Shown here one piece after another: positions 1-10,285 of a stretch of 64,000 bases of DNA (the first letter of the stretch is position 1; each line of letters begins with the position of its first letter). The stretch lies in NCBI GenBank assembly GCA_034190875.2, contig CM067348.1, positions 31,075,714 through 31,139,713 of the forward strand, given 5' to 3'. The notes below the pieces were generated by a model. That model saw nothing but the letters and a program-made list of their open reading frames with translations, searched no databases and was not told where the DNA came from. The DNA comes from Urechis unicinctus (taxonomy: Eukaryota; Annelida; Polychaeta; Xenopneusta; Urechidae). The position numbers and the translations under genes are program-made.

Positions 1-118
<118 letters not shown>

Positions 119-241
119 GTGATACAAAGATGAGGACGCATAAGATATAAGTTTTAATATACTTGGTACCGTTACATTTCTTATACGTCTTGTTAAGAAA
201 TAAACTGGAACCGACGATGTAGTTTTAAGTTTGATAAAACA

Positions 242-884
242 ACCTGCTTAGATCATTTGATATCCTTGTTGGCAGCATTATTCAGTATATCATATTTGGG
301 TGCATTGGTACAAGCGATGGTTGGCTGTTAACCGTATTTTTATTTGACGAGTGAATGATTCTGAAAAAGAGCATTGAAAATTGACGAACGCTATAAACAC
401 TCTACCGAACAGGTGATAGGCGAATGATATAGTACGATAAAATATGTTAATCAGTGCAACGCTATTTACGTAATAAATTGTAAACAAGTTATCTGAAACA
501 TATCGCAGATAGGAAGCCATATGAAACCGAGGACAAAGTTCACGTGGTTTCCACGCGGGTTCGGCCAGGGAAAATCATATCTGCATGAATTATGCATGTA
601 ACACCATATAGTCCTCAAACCATCTCCAACTTTTCTTGTTTACGTCTGTTGAGATGACATTTTTGATGAAATAATTTCAGAATAATGTTGTAGCAGTTGA
701 GTTAGATAATAAGTTGTCGCCGCTAAGTCAAGAATAGTTAATGGGCCACAGTTAAATTTCTCCAACAAACCGCATCCAATCATTAAACCCTGCGCTTGAT
801 AGTATAATACTTTATATTAATAGGCAGTCAGGGAATAGGGGGAACTCAGGGCAGTGGTTGGAGCTCTACAGTGAGAGTCACCTT
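242..884. repeat. 643-bp tandem duplication, copy 1
   Basis: The 643 bases here are followed immediately by a second copy at 885-1527. The two look identical base for base when read side by side. A four-base microhomology (ACCT) starts copy 1 and recurs just after copy 2. Each copy holds the same 76-codon minus-strand open frame, with no recognisable domain and no independent support as a gene. No terminal inverted repeats or poly(A) tail mark it as a transposon. It is either a very recent duplication or an assembly artefact. Confidence 0.95.
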
Positions 885-1527
885 ACCTGCTTAGATCATT
901 TGATATCCTTGTTGGCAGCATTATTCAGTATATCATATTTGGGTGCATTGGTACAAGCGATGGTTGGCTGTTAACCGTATTTTTATTTGACGAGTGAATG
1001 ATTCTGAAAAAGAGCATTGAAAATTGACGAACGCTATAAACACTCTACCGAACAGGTGATAGGCGAATGATATAGTACGATAAAATATGTTAATCAGTGC
1101 AACGCTATTTACGTAATAAATTGTAAACAAGTTATCTGAAACATATCGCAGATAGGAAGCCATATGAAACCGAGGACAAAGTTCACGTGGTTTCCACGCG
1201 GGTTCGGCCAGGGAAAATCATATCTGCATGAATTATGCATGTAACACCATATAGTCCTCAAACCATCTCCAACTTTTCTTGTTTACGTCTGTTGAGATGA
1301 CATTTTTGATGAAATAATTTCAGAATAATGTTGTAGCAGTTGAGTTAGATAATAAGTTGTCGCCGCTAAGTCAAGAATAGTTAATGGGCCACAGTTAAAT
1401 TTCTCCAACAAACCGCATCCAATCATTAAACCCTGCGCTTGATAGTATAATACTTTATATTAATAGGCAGTCAGGGAATAGGGGGAACTCAGGGCAGTGG
1501 TTGGAGCTCTACAGTGAGAGTCACCTT
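885..1527. repeat. 643-bp tandem duplication, copy 2
   Basis: Second member of the tandem pair, directly abutting copy 1 with no spacer. The absence of visible differences implies recent origin, recent conversion, or duplication during assembly. Confidence 0.95.
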
Positions 1528-1937
1528 ACCTTGTTTTTGTTGGGCTACGACTTCAGATTTGTTTAACAATATTAAATCATAGGTACAAGCGATAACATAT
1601 ATTATATTTCTATAGTATATGTTATCATGGTTTTTTCTTTGCCTTCATTTAGTATCATGTGATATGACTCTTCACACATTTGCTTTCTTATCAGAGTACC
1701 TGACCACGCGAACACGCGCGCAGCCAGGATCATTTGACCTATTCTCTTCAAATGTATCTGGTTTTATCTTATCTTGTATTTTGCTACAGCCTGTGTCATT
1801 TCAGGCATCAGAGTGATCAACTTTTTATGAGAGCCACGCGGTCGCGGTAAAACATGGCATCTAACCGGATGTTATTTTAATGCTAACATTTCTACTCCAG
1901 TATTCCACTCATGCAGGTCATGTGCTTTAGTGCAGAA

Positions 1938-1970
1938 TGACGTCATTGGGAGTGGGGTGGGGGATATAAG
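1938..1970 (+). promoter_or_regulatory. Possible CRE-plus-TATA promoter-like cluster
   Basis: A perfect palindromic CRE (TGACGTCA) at 1938-1945 is followed by a G-rich GC-box-like run and a TATA-like GATATAAG at 1963-1970. The spacing resembles a metazoan core promoter facing right. It lies about 2.9 kb before the HS6ST start codon, so it could drive an unseen 5' exon, another transcript, or nothing. Support is motif-level only. Confidence 0.25.
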
Positions 1971-3503
1971 GTTGCTACTGAGCATGGTGGTTCGGTGGTG
2001 TGCGAGGAGCTATTGTGACTGCTTGGAGGAGAGAATGTTGGCTTGTGGGAGCTAGACGTTATGATTGCTCACTGGAGGAGTTGCGGAGAAGAATGGCTTG
2101 TGGGTGGTGTTAAGGAGAATTGTGGTTGGTGGGAGGACCTATGGAAAATGGAGGATCACTTCTGAACAATTACACTGGCATAACAGGAAGACAGTCATTA
2201 ATTAGGACGTTATGACAACACAGAAAAAGTAGTCAAAATATAAACTATTTATTCATACAGAATTCGATAATAAGAAAGAACGCATTGTTTTTATCCTTTA
2301 GCTCTTGAAAACTCGAATGATCACAGCATGCTTGGAGCTGGATGGAACAAGTACACTCAACCAGATATCACGCAAATACAAAACGACATGCGAAGGAGCA
2401 ACAAAATCAGGGTGTACGGGTTAAATGCTAGTAGGCGTGTCAAACTCCATACACAAAGGCTTTAAACTCGGAAACTAAATACAAGCAAAAAAGCGAACAT
2501 CATATCAGTAGGTGTTTTTTAACAGTTGTTTTCATAATGATGTTCATATGTAACCTCTTTGGTTGCTGGTTATAAAATTAATACTGGCACATGGACGGCA
2601 AATTCAGGGTAAATGGAATAACTGTCATTACCAGGCGACATAAAGATCTGGCAGGTAAGCACCTTGAGGTAATTGAGCTATAAACTAACTTTTTTCCACC
2701 AAAAACCATAAACAATATGTTGAATTTCAAGATGCACCGAAATCTTGACCAGACTATGAAGAAGTGCATTAGTGGATTGAATAGCAAGCGTATACATTGG
2801 ATTTAACATAAACAATATACAACATTATCAAAGAAATTAACATGTACTTTAGTTGGTTTTTCAAAATGAGGTATAACAAACATAAGCTGCCTAAACTCCT
2901 TTAATATTGGACGGATAAATCAACAGGTATGAATAAGGATTAGTGAGAGAACAGGCCAGGCAAAATGATAACACATGGAGAACTGATACTCAATAGAGAT
3001 AGCAAGAACGTACACCATAAGATATAGGTTGATCTTTACATTGATCAGCGGAATATATTTAATTAGACCCAATTAAAAAACATTCTGCAGATAAAATTCC
3101 ACAATTGTGAGGAGAGGAACCAACATAACATGGACATAGTTATAACAACGAGAGAGTAACAGTTGTAATGCTTGAGGTAAGTCTCAAAATAGGACACTAC
3201 ACAATGATTCATGTAAGCACGAGTAGAATTATGTACTGTCAATAACTGATATCAAAATCATACTAGTTTAATGAACAGGCCTCAAACATGATTATCTGTG
3301 AAAGGCCGCGTAGTGTGAGACGGAGAAGAGTGCGATTTGGCAGTGAACGACGAGGCCATGCTGTGCAAGCAAGAGATGTGGCTGTGCAAGATGCTTGATT
3401 GTGTGAGAGAAATGGCGTGTGAGTTGAAGCAGTGAGTTTGGCAGGTTCAAGTCTGCAAAGCAACATTACCTCAACAACATGATCCTGAAATGTAGCAGGT
3501 GGC

Positions 3504-3810
3504 TTGGCAGAAGAAATCCTTTGTGATTGCAATATTATTAGATATGGGCTACCATTTTTGAGTGCAGTCATGTCGGCATCATCAATGAGCACATCGCATT
3601 ATGTTTATCTTTACAAAGAGGCGGTAACTGCGCACAGGTACAGTCTAGACTATTTCAAACAGAAGGCAGTTAAAAAAGTATGGTGAGCATTTGAATCGGC
3701 TTCTTAGGGTACAACCTTGCCACATAAATGCCTTTGTTAACAGGCTGAGGGAGTTAAGACTAAACATTCTGCGATCTGACTGTTGGTCTGTTGGGCTACT
3801 AATATTTGTC
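3504..3810 (+). pseudogene. Possible decayed coding fragment, family unknown
   Basis: An open stretch at 3504-3686 reads as a charged, helix-like peptide ending in QKAVKKVW. Just past its stop, a second frame stays open to about 3810 and reads as a leucine/arginine-rich helical peptide (for example VNRLRELRLNILR). Together they look like one coding segment broken by a frameshift. I do not recognise the family. A coiled-coil host protein or a transposon protein are both possible. A word of about 22 bases near 3777-3798 also occurs inverted at the edge of the insertion starting at 53,824, which favours a mobile origin. Confidence 0.22.
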
Positions 3811-4890
3811 CAGCACTTTTCTACCCAACGATAGCATGGAAGATATGATAAGATAATTGATTTCGATATGTATAAACTAGAACAAACATAACCGGACACC
3901 AGAGAGTCTTCCACCTATCGAGCTGGTGACCTTAATAGTTTGGAATTGATAAAACAGTGAACATTGATTATAGCATTAGATGGCAACAAAAATATTGTAG
4001 CAGCTTCCTATTTGTTTTGTATGGATAAATACTTGTTATGAAGTGTTAAAGCTTTCTTGAGACTTAATTATTGAATTGTCTATTGAAATGTCTATTTCAA
4101 ATGGACAGAAAGTAGGATGAAGAATATTTCCTCGATTGACCACTCCACCATTTTAGGCTTGGCGTGGAGTTAATTTAGACATAGTGGCCGATGGTAGGTC
4201 TAGCATTTTAACCTGTTATTAAATGGAGACACGAATATTTGAACAGTCATTGTCAACTAGCCTATGCATTATTTTCAATGTACATGTGTCGGTGTGACTA
4301 TTCAATGTCACGGATACAGGGAATGGCTTACTTCTTCAAGTGTTACGACAACTTGACAAAAGTCCTTGCTTGGTGCGGGGGCAGTGTCTGCATAATTGAA
4401 CAAAGTTCCGTTTTTGGGAATAAGCGACGCCATTTTGAAGTAATGAACGTTGTTAACGCTGGTCTGGTGAGGCCACATTGTAAAAAATAAATAGACCGAA
4501 AAGATTGGTATTTATGTTTTGACTTATTTGACGACTGAAATTTATATCATATATTATTGTATTGCAAACATAAAATATTAACTCTAAGTGACCGTAGGAT
4601 CAAAACATTCGCTGAGTATATAATTACTTCTGTGCATATCGAATAGTTGCCCCACCCCAAATTCCATTTCGATAATCACCCGGCAGGGGACAGCATCAAC
4701 GTTATAATGATCGATGCAAATCGAATTTGGCTAGCTCAATGATAAGTCGACTATTTGGGCGATTTCTTACCGGCGTATATGGGCAAATGTTTTGAGTAAG
4801 AAATTTATAAAATATCGACGAATAAAATGATTAATTCAAGACTATTATAAATCGTCTGCTATTTTCGCGACAGTTGTTGGGGCTCGGGAG

Positions 4891-4896
4891 ATGTGA
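4891..4896 (+). promoter_or_regulatory. Minimal start-stop upstream ORF (ATG TGA)
   Basis: An ATG followed directly by TGA ends five bases before the HS6ST initiator ATG at 4902. If it lies in the 5' leader, it is a minimal upstream ORF of the kind known to hold ribosomes and damp translation. It matters only if transcription starts upstream of 4891, which is likely but not shown here. Confidence 0.4.
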
Positions 4897-4901
4897 GTGC
4901 T

Positions 4902-5446
4902 ATGCCGTCGTGGTTGGCGTGTTGCCGCACACGAGTTTCAAGTATGTATGAAAGGAAGAGATTGAAATGTTTAGTGATTACGATGTTGACATTCTTTTCG
5001 GGCGGCCTCATCTACTTGGGATATTTCTGCTCAGAGAGTGTATGTGCATTGACTGGAGGATCTGTCAGCCGATCTTATCAAACACAGCTTGATGCTTACT
5101 TAGATGGACAAGTGATACATATGAACTTCGAGAGCAGGGCTTTGTTGCGGGATTATAAAGATTTGGATGTGGAAGGGAGTCAAGATGTAGTTGTGTTTCT
5201 ACATATGCAAAAGACTGGAGGGACAGTGTTCGGCAGGCACTTAGTGCAAAATATTGACCTCAAAACACCATGCACATGCTATAAAGGAAAGAAAAAATGT
5301 GACTGCCAAAACGCCCAAGATCATACCTGGCTGTTTAGTCGGTATTCAACTGGTTGGGCGTGTGGGTTGCACGCTGATTGGACTGAACTCAAAAACTGTG
5401 TTGCCAGTTACCTGGATAAGAAGGAGCAGCATTTAGCTAACAGGCG
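4902..5446 (+). CDS. HS6ST: Heparan-sulfate 6-O-sulfotransferase, exon 1
   Basis: First coding exon of a type II Golgi membrane enzyme that moves sulfate from PAPS to the 6-O position of glucosamine in heparan sulfate. It encodes residues 1-181 and two bases of codon 182. A short basic cytosolic tail (ERKRLK) precedes a single membrane segment at about residues 23-42. The 5'-phosphosulfate-binding loop QKTGGT is at 103-108, and the family signatures TWLFSR and CGLHADWTEL follow. The ATG at 4902 is chosen because upstream in-frame codons include no ATG (4893 is GTG). The exon ends in a GTAAGA donor at 5447. With exons 2 and 3 the frame is continuous for 412 residues, matching my recollection of about 411 for vertebrate HS6ST1. 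A paralogous locus lies at 47.7-51.5 kb on the other strand. Confidence 0.95.
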
Positions 5447-8193
5447 GTAAGATAGTTTCTGTGTCAATCTGCTTTTAAGTTTAAGTGATTGTGCACTGTT
5501 AAACTGTGGATAATTTCAAGTTGGCTTATTTTCATTGATTTCTTGCTATTCTTACTTTATTTCCATTTATTGGGGTGTCTAGCTATTGAACTGATTTGTT
5601 TTTAGCGCTCTCGTTGATTAATTACACCTATGATGACCTGCTTAAAGTAATGATGCATTTCTGACTTTCATCAAGAGCAAATTATCAATTCACCATGAAT
5701 AAAGCATTAACAATTGTCCCCTTTAACCATCTGATTCCCAGCACAGTTGTTTTGTGCTTGTGCTTATCATGGTTGCTTGTTTTATTTATGTAAATTACTG
5801 GTGCACTTTGAATAAAACATTTTAAATGATAGGAACTCAGAAAGTAGTTGGCAGAATCGGCGAATTGGGTTATTTTGATGTGTTTTGTGTTAAACATGTA
5901 ACTGTGTATTGCATATAACTATCCAAAGAGACATTAGAACAGAGCAATTGTATGGTCACCGAAAAAGCTTTCCGTTTGATGCTCCAGCTGCAATTATCTC
6001 TAAAATTGGCTGAAATTCACCACTTATACTATGTAATGAGATAATGTTCTCCTGCGGTATTAACTGACGTGCTGTCGATGTGTGGTGACTGTGGTATCTG
6101 ATGTAGTTGTATTCACTCAAGTTGAAAACCAAGTTACAGTGCGGTAGGGCATGTGGTTGACCCAGTGTTACTGATTAATGTACTTGTTTTTCCTTTTACA
6201 CGTTGCCTTGCTATGGAGCAATATAAATTACTGGTGTGTAACGTTCATGTGAAGATGATGTTCGAGGGGAAAACAAAACCCCTGCTAGCTATGAAATCGA
6301 GGTTGTTGGATACGGTTGATCCTACACTCACAGTGATAAATTTTATGTCCCACCTTCCCTTCAAAATAAACTTCTCTCGCCCAACTATTCCATGGCCTCC
6401 CCTGATGTCTATTCCAGCTACCGTCCAATATTCCCGAGCAACCCTCCGCGCCCCTCCCACCCCTCACCACGCATCACCTCTGCCACTATACGCACCAGCT
6501 TCCGTGACGTTACAGCGCAGCCTTACAGCAATAGTCTTTGTTTGACTACGCACCCTCTCTTCCCTGCAAGCTGTATATGGTATCCAGTTACGCTGGAATC
6601 TCACGCGCTGTGGCATTCACACGCCCCCTCAATCTCGACGAACCTGGGTCGGTGCCTGAATCCGCGTTCAATATCACACCTCAGCCCATCCTTATTTTCC
6701 CCTGTCTCAAAATGAACCGAGGTCAGAGGTCGCATCAAGTTTGCACCCGTTTGCCGAATTCTATTTTGCCATTGTGAAAGGATTTCGAAGCCGCAGCCTC
6801 ACGCCGCCGCCTGCTCGCTGACCGCAGGCCTTGCTGGTATTTGCCGAATGATTCCTAAGTCGGGATTGTGTGTTTATGGGTCAGTCTTTTCCTCAGGCGC
6901 TCGGTTCTCTTGACCAGAATTCCGAACGTTGGGATGCCTGACATTGGGAACTAAGCGCCAGTGTCTCTGTATAGCGAACTTGCAATGCGCAGAAACGGCG
7001 CTCGGAAGCCTAACATCAGGATCTGAATACCCATGATCTGAATAGAAGTTCCTCTTTTGTGCAGTAAAACATAAAAACTGTATGGCAGCACGCAGTTCTA
7101 TGTATCATGATTTATGTTTTTGATGACGGGACAGATGACATTATTGCAGCTTTCCCCCGCACCATGTGCAAAAGCAAGCTAAGGAGGAATCGGTCAAGGT
7201 GCCCGCGTAGTCGCCTGAGTTCGGTGCTTAAACCAATATATGTACTCTGCAATTAGGGATTTCCATTGTTTGTCCAAGTTGATCAGCGTTGAACCTTCAC
7301 CACGGGTCTGCGTCTGTGTGAATTTTGTTTTCCTACGTGAATAACAATTCATAGTCATTAGATGAAGTTTGTGTGGATAAGAAGGTCACGATTCTTATTG
7401 TAATGAATTATTGCTCGCCGGATGTGACGGCCGTCTTAAACAGATGACTGCCATCACCCAAAGACCAACACAACCACCCCCGCCTAGAAATACAACCACC
7501 CCCCGCCCAACCAGGGGTCGTCTTCCGCGTGAATGCCACCCAAACATTACACATTTCGATCATAGTCATTTTGGTTGGCCTCACATTGTGTCCTGCTGAG
7601 AAGTTAGCTACTACATGCGCTGTTTAAACTGTGCTTGAGGGAACGGTATATTCGGAATACGGTCATTAAGTTTACTCACTCATGCAACAGCGTTTTCATT
7701 AATAACAGCTCTTGCTGTCAGAATGTTCAATATCTCCTAGAGTACATGAGTGGTGGTGCGGGGGAGGGAAGGGTGATACATATCCACGCAGTGTGCAGTG
7801 AAGCGCGTTTAACGCGTGTATGAGGAGTTGTAGGACATGAATACCGCTGACAAGAGTGCCCACACGGCCACAGCTGTGAGAACGTCTGTAGGTGTGGATA
7901 TTTCTCATGGTACCAGGTACCAGAAGTCACTTGTTGAGCTTTAGTATAATGTATGGATTTGTGATGGCTCTTGCCAGCTGTGGCGTTACAACTACGTATG
8001 GGTATCGACGGGCCTACTGACACCATTTATCAAATTCTTTATCCTAATATGACAACAGCTGTTACCAAGTGGCGTTTTTATATTTAAAAAGAGGCTCGGC
8101 GTGGTGGTATCACCAGGTTACATTGATAGCAGCTCATCAGCATTCATTGTAATTTCACATCGCTTTGGTTTGGGTAGGTGGTGGTGGTGGTGT

Positions 8194-8224
<31 letters not shown>

Positions 8225-9080
8225 GGGTGGGGTGTGGGGGTGATGATGTGCAGGGGGTGGGGAGTCTCCACATAGCTGAACTAGGTCGCTTTACTGTATT
8301 ACTATACACCTCCACTCCATACGTTTGCTTACTTAGCTATAACACCAGTGTACACACATTGTTGGTTTTCAGGAAGATCGTTATTCGCTGCACCATTAGG
8401 GAGTATGTCAATTTAACGCTCAAATAATAATTGGGCGACTCATCGATTTCGAAAGAGCTTACACAATCAACTATTGCAAAGTTCACCCACTCAGGAATAT
8501 GTTGTGGCCTTGACCTACTTGAAATTTAATTTCTTATAATGGGTAAATTGAGCAATTCCCGCATCAATGGTGACCATATATAATCCTCATGGAAAACCCC
8601 AATTTTGATGTTTATTACCATAATGCAACGTTCATATATTTTAGGATCAGGAAGACCAAATGAAAAGTAGACATAACTGTCATGTCATTAATAAAATAGG
8701 TGATTGACCCCACAAGAAAAGTATGTCTACCTCTGCTGTTCATGACTTTGACCAACTTCGCATGCCATGTTTGATATAAAAATCATGTTCTGTAAAAAAG
8801 ACATCTAATTTTACAAAGTAACTTTTAAAGTAACAGGGGTCACAGATTAGATACCCGTTCCAAAAGTAGTAAAAGTAAAATCGGTCCATGAATTTCTCTT
8901 TTTCATAAATGAATTTTGATAATTTTTTACGAAATACACCCGAAACAAAAGCAGGGGTCGTCGATTAGACTCGAATTTATTGATATCCGTTTGAAAAGTG
9001 GTAGGGAATGGGTCAAATAGGTTTATTCGCAAGGAATCAGCCCATGTTGCCTCCCTCACCTGTTTTTCTGCCGTTTGCAG
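5447..9080 (+). other. HS6ST intron 1 (phase 2)
   Basis: This 3.6-kb intron has donor GTAAGA and an acceptor ending in TTTGCAG. A C-rich stretch lies at about 6,360-6,720, and a GTG/GT/poly-G tract at 8176-8245. I see no nested gene; open frames here lack domains. The homologous intron of the second HS6ST locus contains a 272-bp conserved block that I do not find in this one. Confidence 0.85.
8176..8245 (+). repeat. (GTG)n-(GT)n-poly(G) tract
   Basis: Consecutive GTG triplets pass into GT dinucleotides, then a run of about 19 guanines, then further G-runs. The plus (coding) strand could form a G-quadruplex in DNA or in the unspliced RNA. Tract length is likely polymorphic and error-prone. 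Confidence 0.9.
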
Positions 9081-9229
9081 GTACCTTTACATTACGATCC
9101 TGCGAGACCCATATTACCGCTACCTAAGCGAATGGAAACACACGAGCCGTGGCGCCACCTGGCTTGCTGCTCGACTCAAGTGCAATGGCAGACAGGCCAC
9201 TCTGGAAGAAGTTCCCTTCTGCTTCACCG
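9081..9229 (+). CDS. HS6ST: Heparan-sulfate 6-O-sulfotransferase, exon 2
   Basis: This 149-bp exon encodes the end of codon 182 to the first base of codon 232. It carries the 3'-phosphate-binding motif of PAPS sulfotransferases, seen as LRDPYYRYLSEW (Arg190 and Ser198 in the typical RDPxxRxxSEW spacing), then the family segment RGATW. The acceptor is TTTGCAG before 9081 and the donor is GTTAGT from 9230, slightly weaker than the GTAAGT of the second locus. Exon length and phases (2 in, 1 out) are identical in the second locus, which confirms the boundaries. Confidence 0.95.
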
Positions 9230-9740
9230 GTTAGTTCCTCTTCGTGTATTACATCGATTTGGATTCAGGTAAAATGTCAGGCGTTTTAAAGGAGTTCATG
9301 AACTTTGAAGCAATAACGAAAATGAAGGTTTTCCCCATCGCCTTTAATTTGATTGTGTGATTATGGATTAGGATTGTTGTAATGCCCAGATAGCGTCTCT
9401 CATATACCATCCCCCTCTGACAGAGATCTTTTTCCCGGTTGCAAACGACCGCCCTGGAGGTTTTGTTAAAAACATCAGCGCGTTCATGCAGTAAAACTAT
9501 TTGTAGATGCTTGGATGTGGGTATAACGGGATGTAAGGTATTAACCATACCTGTATTGTAATTAGTGCTGGTCATCGTATGATAAATGTTCACATTTTCA
9601 ACTGTATTCCGTGATCGCATGGTGTGATCTAAACGTTGGATCATGGTAGCGCGGTCTCTACAGTGTGTTAATCAGTTACGTGCGTCGCTTCTGAAATGAA
9701 CACTGACACGCGATTTCAGCATAAATGCATTGATTTGCAG
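9230..9740 (+). other. HS6ST intron 2 (phase 1)
   Basis: This 511-bp intron has donor GTTAGT and acceptor GATTTGCAG. It contains no recognisable coding or repeat element. The equivalent intron of the second locus is of similar size (about 420 bp). Confidence 0.9.
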
Positions 9741-10285
9741 GTGAGGACTGGAGTGGCGTCACTCTGGATGAATTTCTGACCTGTCCCCACAATTTGGCAA
9801 ACAATCGTCAAACACGCATGTTGGCTAACCTTAGCGTTGTAAGCTGCTATAACAACACCATTTTGTCACCTGCTGAGCGAGATAGACTAATGCTACAAAG
9901 TGCCAAAGACAATTTGCGGGAAATGGCGTTTTTTGGCATGACGGAATACCAGTCGGATACACAGCTTCTCTTTGAACATACTTTCCCACTGAAATTTATA
10001 GAAGATTTTGTGCAGCAAAATGCAACCCACGCTCACAAGATAGAAACAACCGAAGAACAGCACCATAAAATTCTGGAACTGAACAAACTAGACATTGAGC
10101 TGTATCAGTTTGCCAAGGACTTATTCATTCAAAGAGTGAACCGACTTAAAGCCAGTAATGATTTCACACAGAGACCAGGGTCTCCCAATACAAGAGTTAT
10201 TGACTATGAAGAGGAAGGTGATGAAAATTATGATAATATTGATGAAGATGAAAATGAGAACCGCAGAATTCACAGGTCAAGGTGA
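9741..10285 (+). CDS. HS6ST: Heparan-sulfate 6-O-sulfotransferase, exon 3 and stop
   Basis: Encodes residues 232-412 and ends at TGA. It contains the family signature GEDWSGVTLDEF, the ANNRQTRMLA block and the MAFFGMTE block that close the sulfotransferase fold. Possible N-glycosylation sequons lie at Asn261 (NLS), Asn269 (NNT) and Asn325 (NAT), fitting a lumenal Golgi domain. The last 27 residues are a strongly acidic tail (EEEGDENYDNIDEDENEN) ending in a basic IHRSR. The paralogue at 47.7 kb is shorter by 24 residues and lacks that acidic run. Outside the tail the two exon 3 products are about 90% identical. Confidence 0.95.

Larger units (their letters stand above)
1528..4890. other. Upstream intergenic region of the first HS6ST gene
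   Basis: No convincing gene. The stretch is AT-rich except for a G-rich segment at about 1,945-2,160, where motifs such as GGAGGAG and TTGTGGG recur irregularly. It holds a promoter-like CRE/TATA arrangement (1938-1970) and a possible decayed coding fragment (3504-3810), listed separately. Any HS6ST 5' leader exon here cannot be identified from sequence alone. Confidence 0.6.

Noticed and set aside
290-1163. Identical 76-codon minus-strand open frames in both 643-bp copies
   Set aside because: Identity follows from the duplication itself. No domain, codon bias or splice context supports a gene.
6153-6777. Overlapping open frames in HS6ST intron 1
   Set aside because: They lie in a C-rich, stop-poor stretch on both strands, with no domain and no splice signals.
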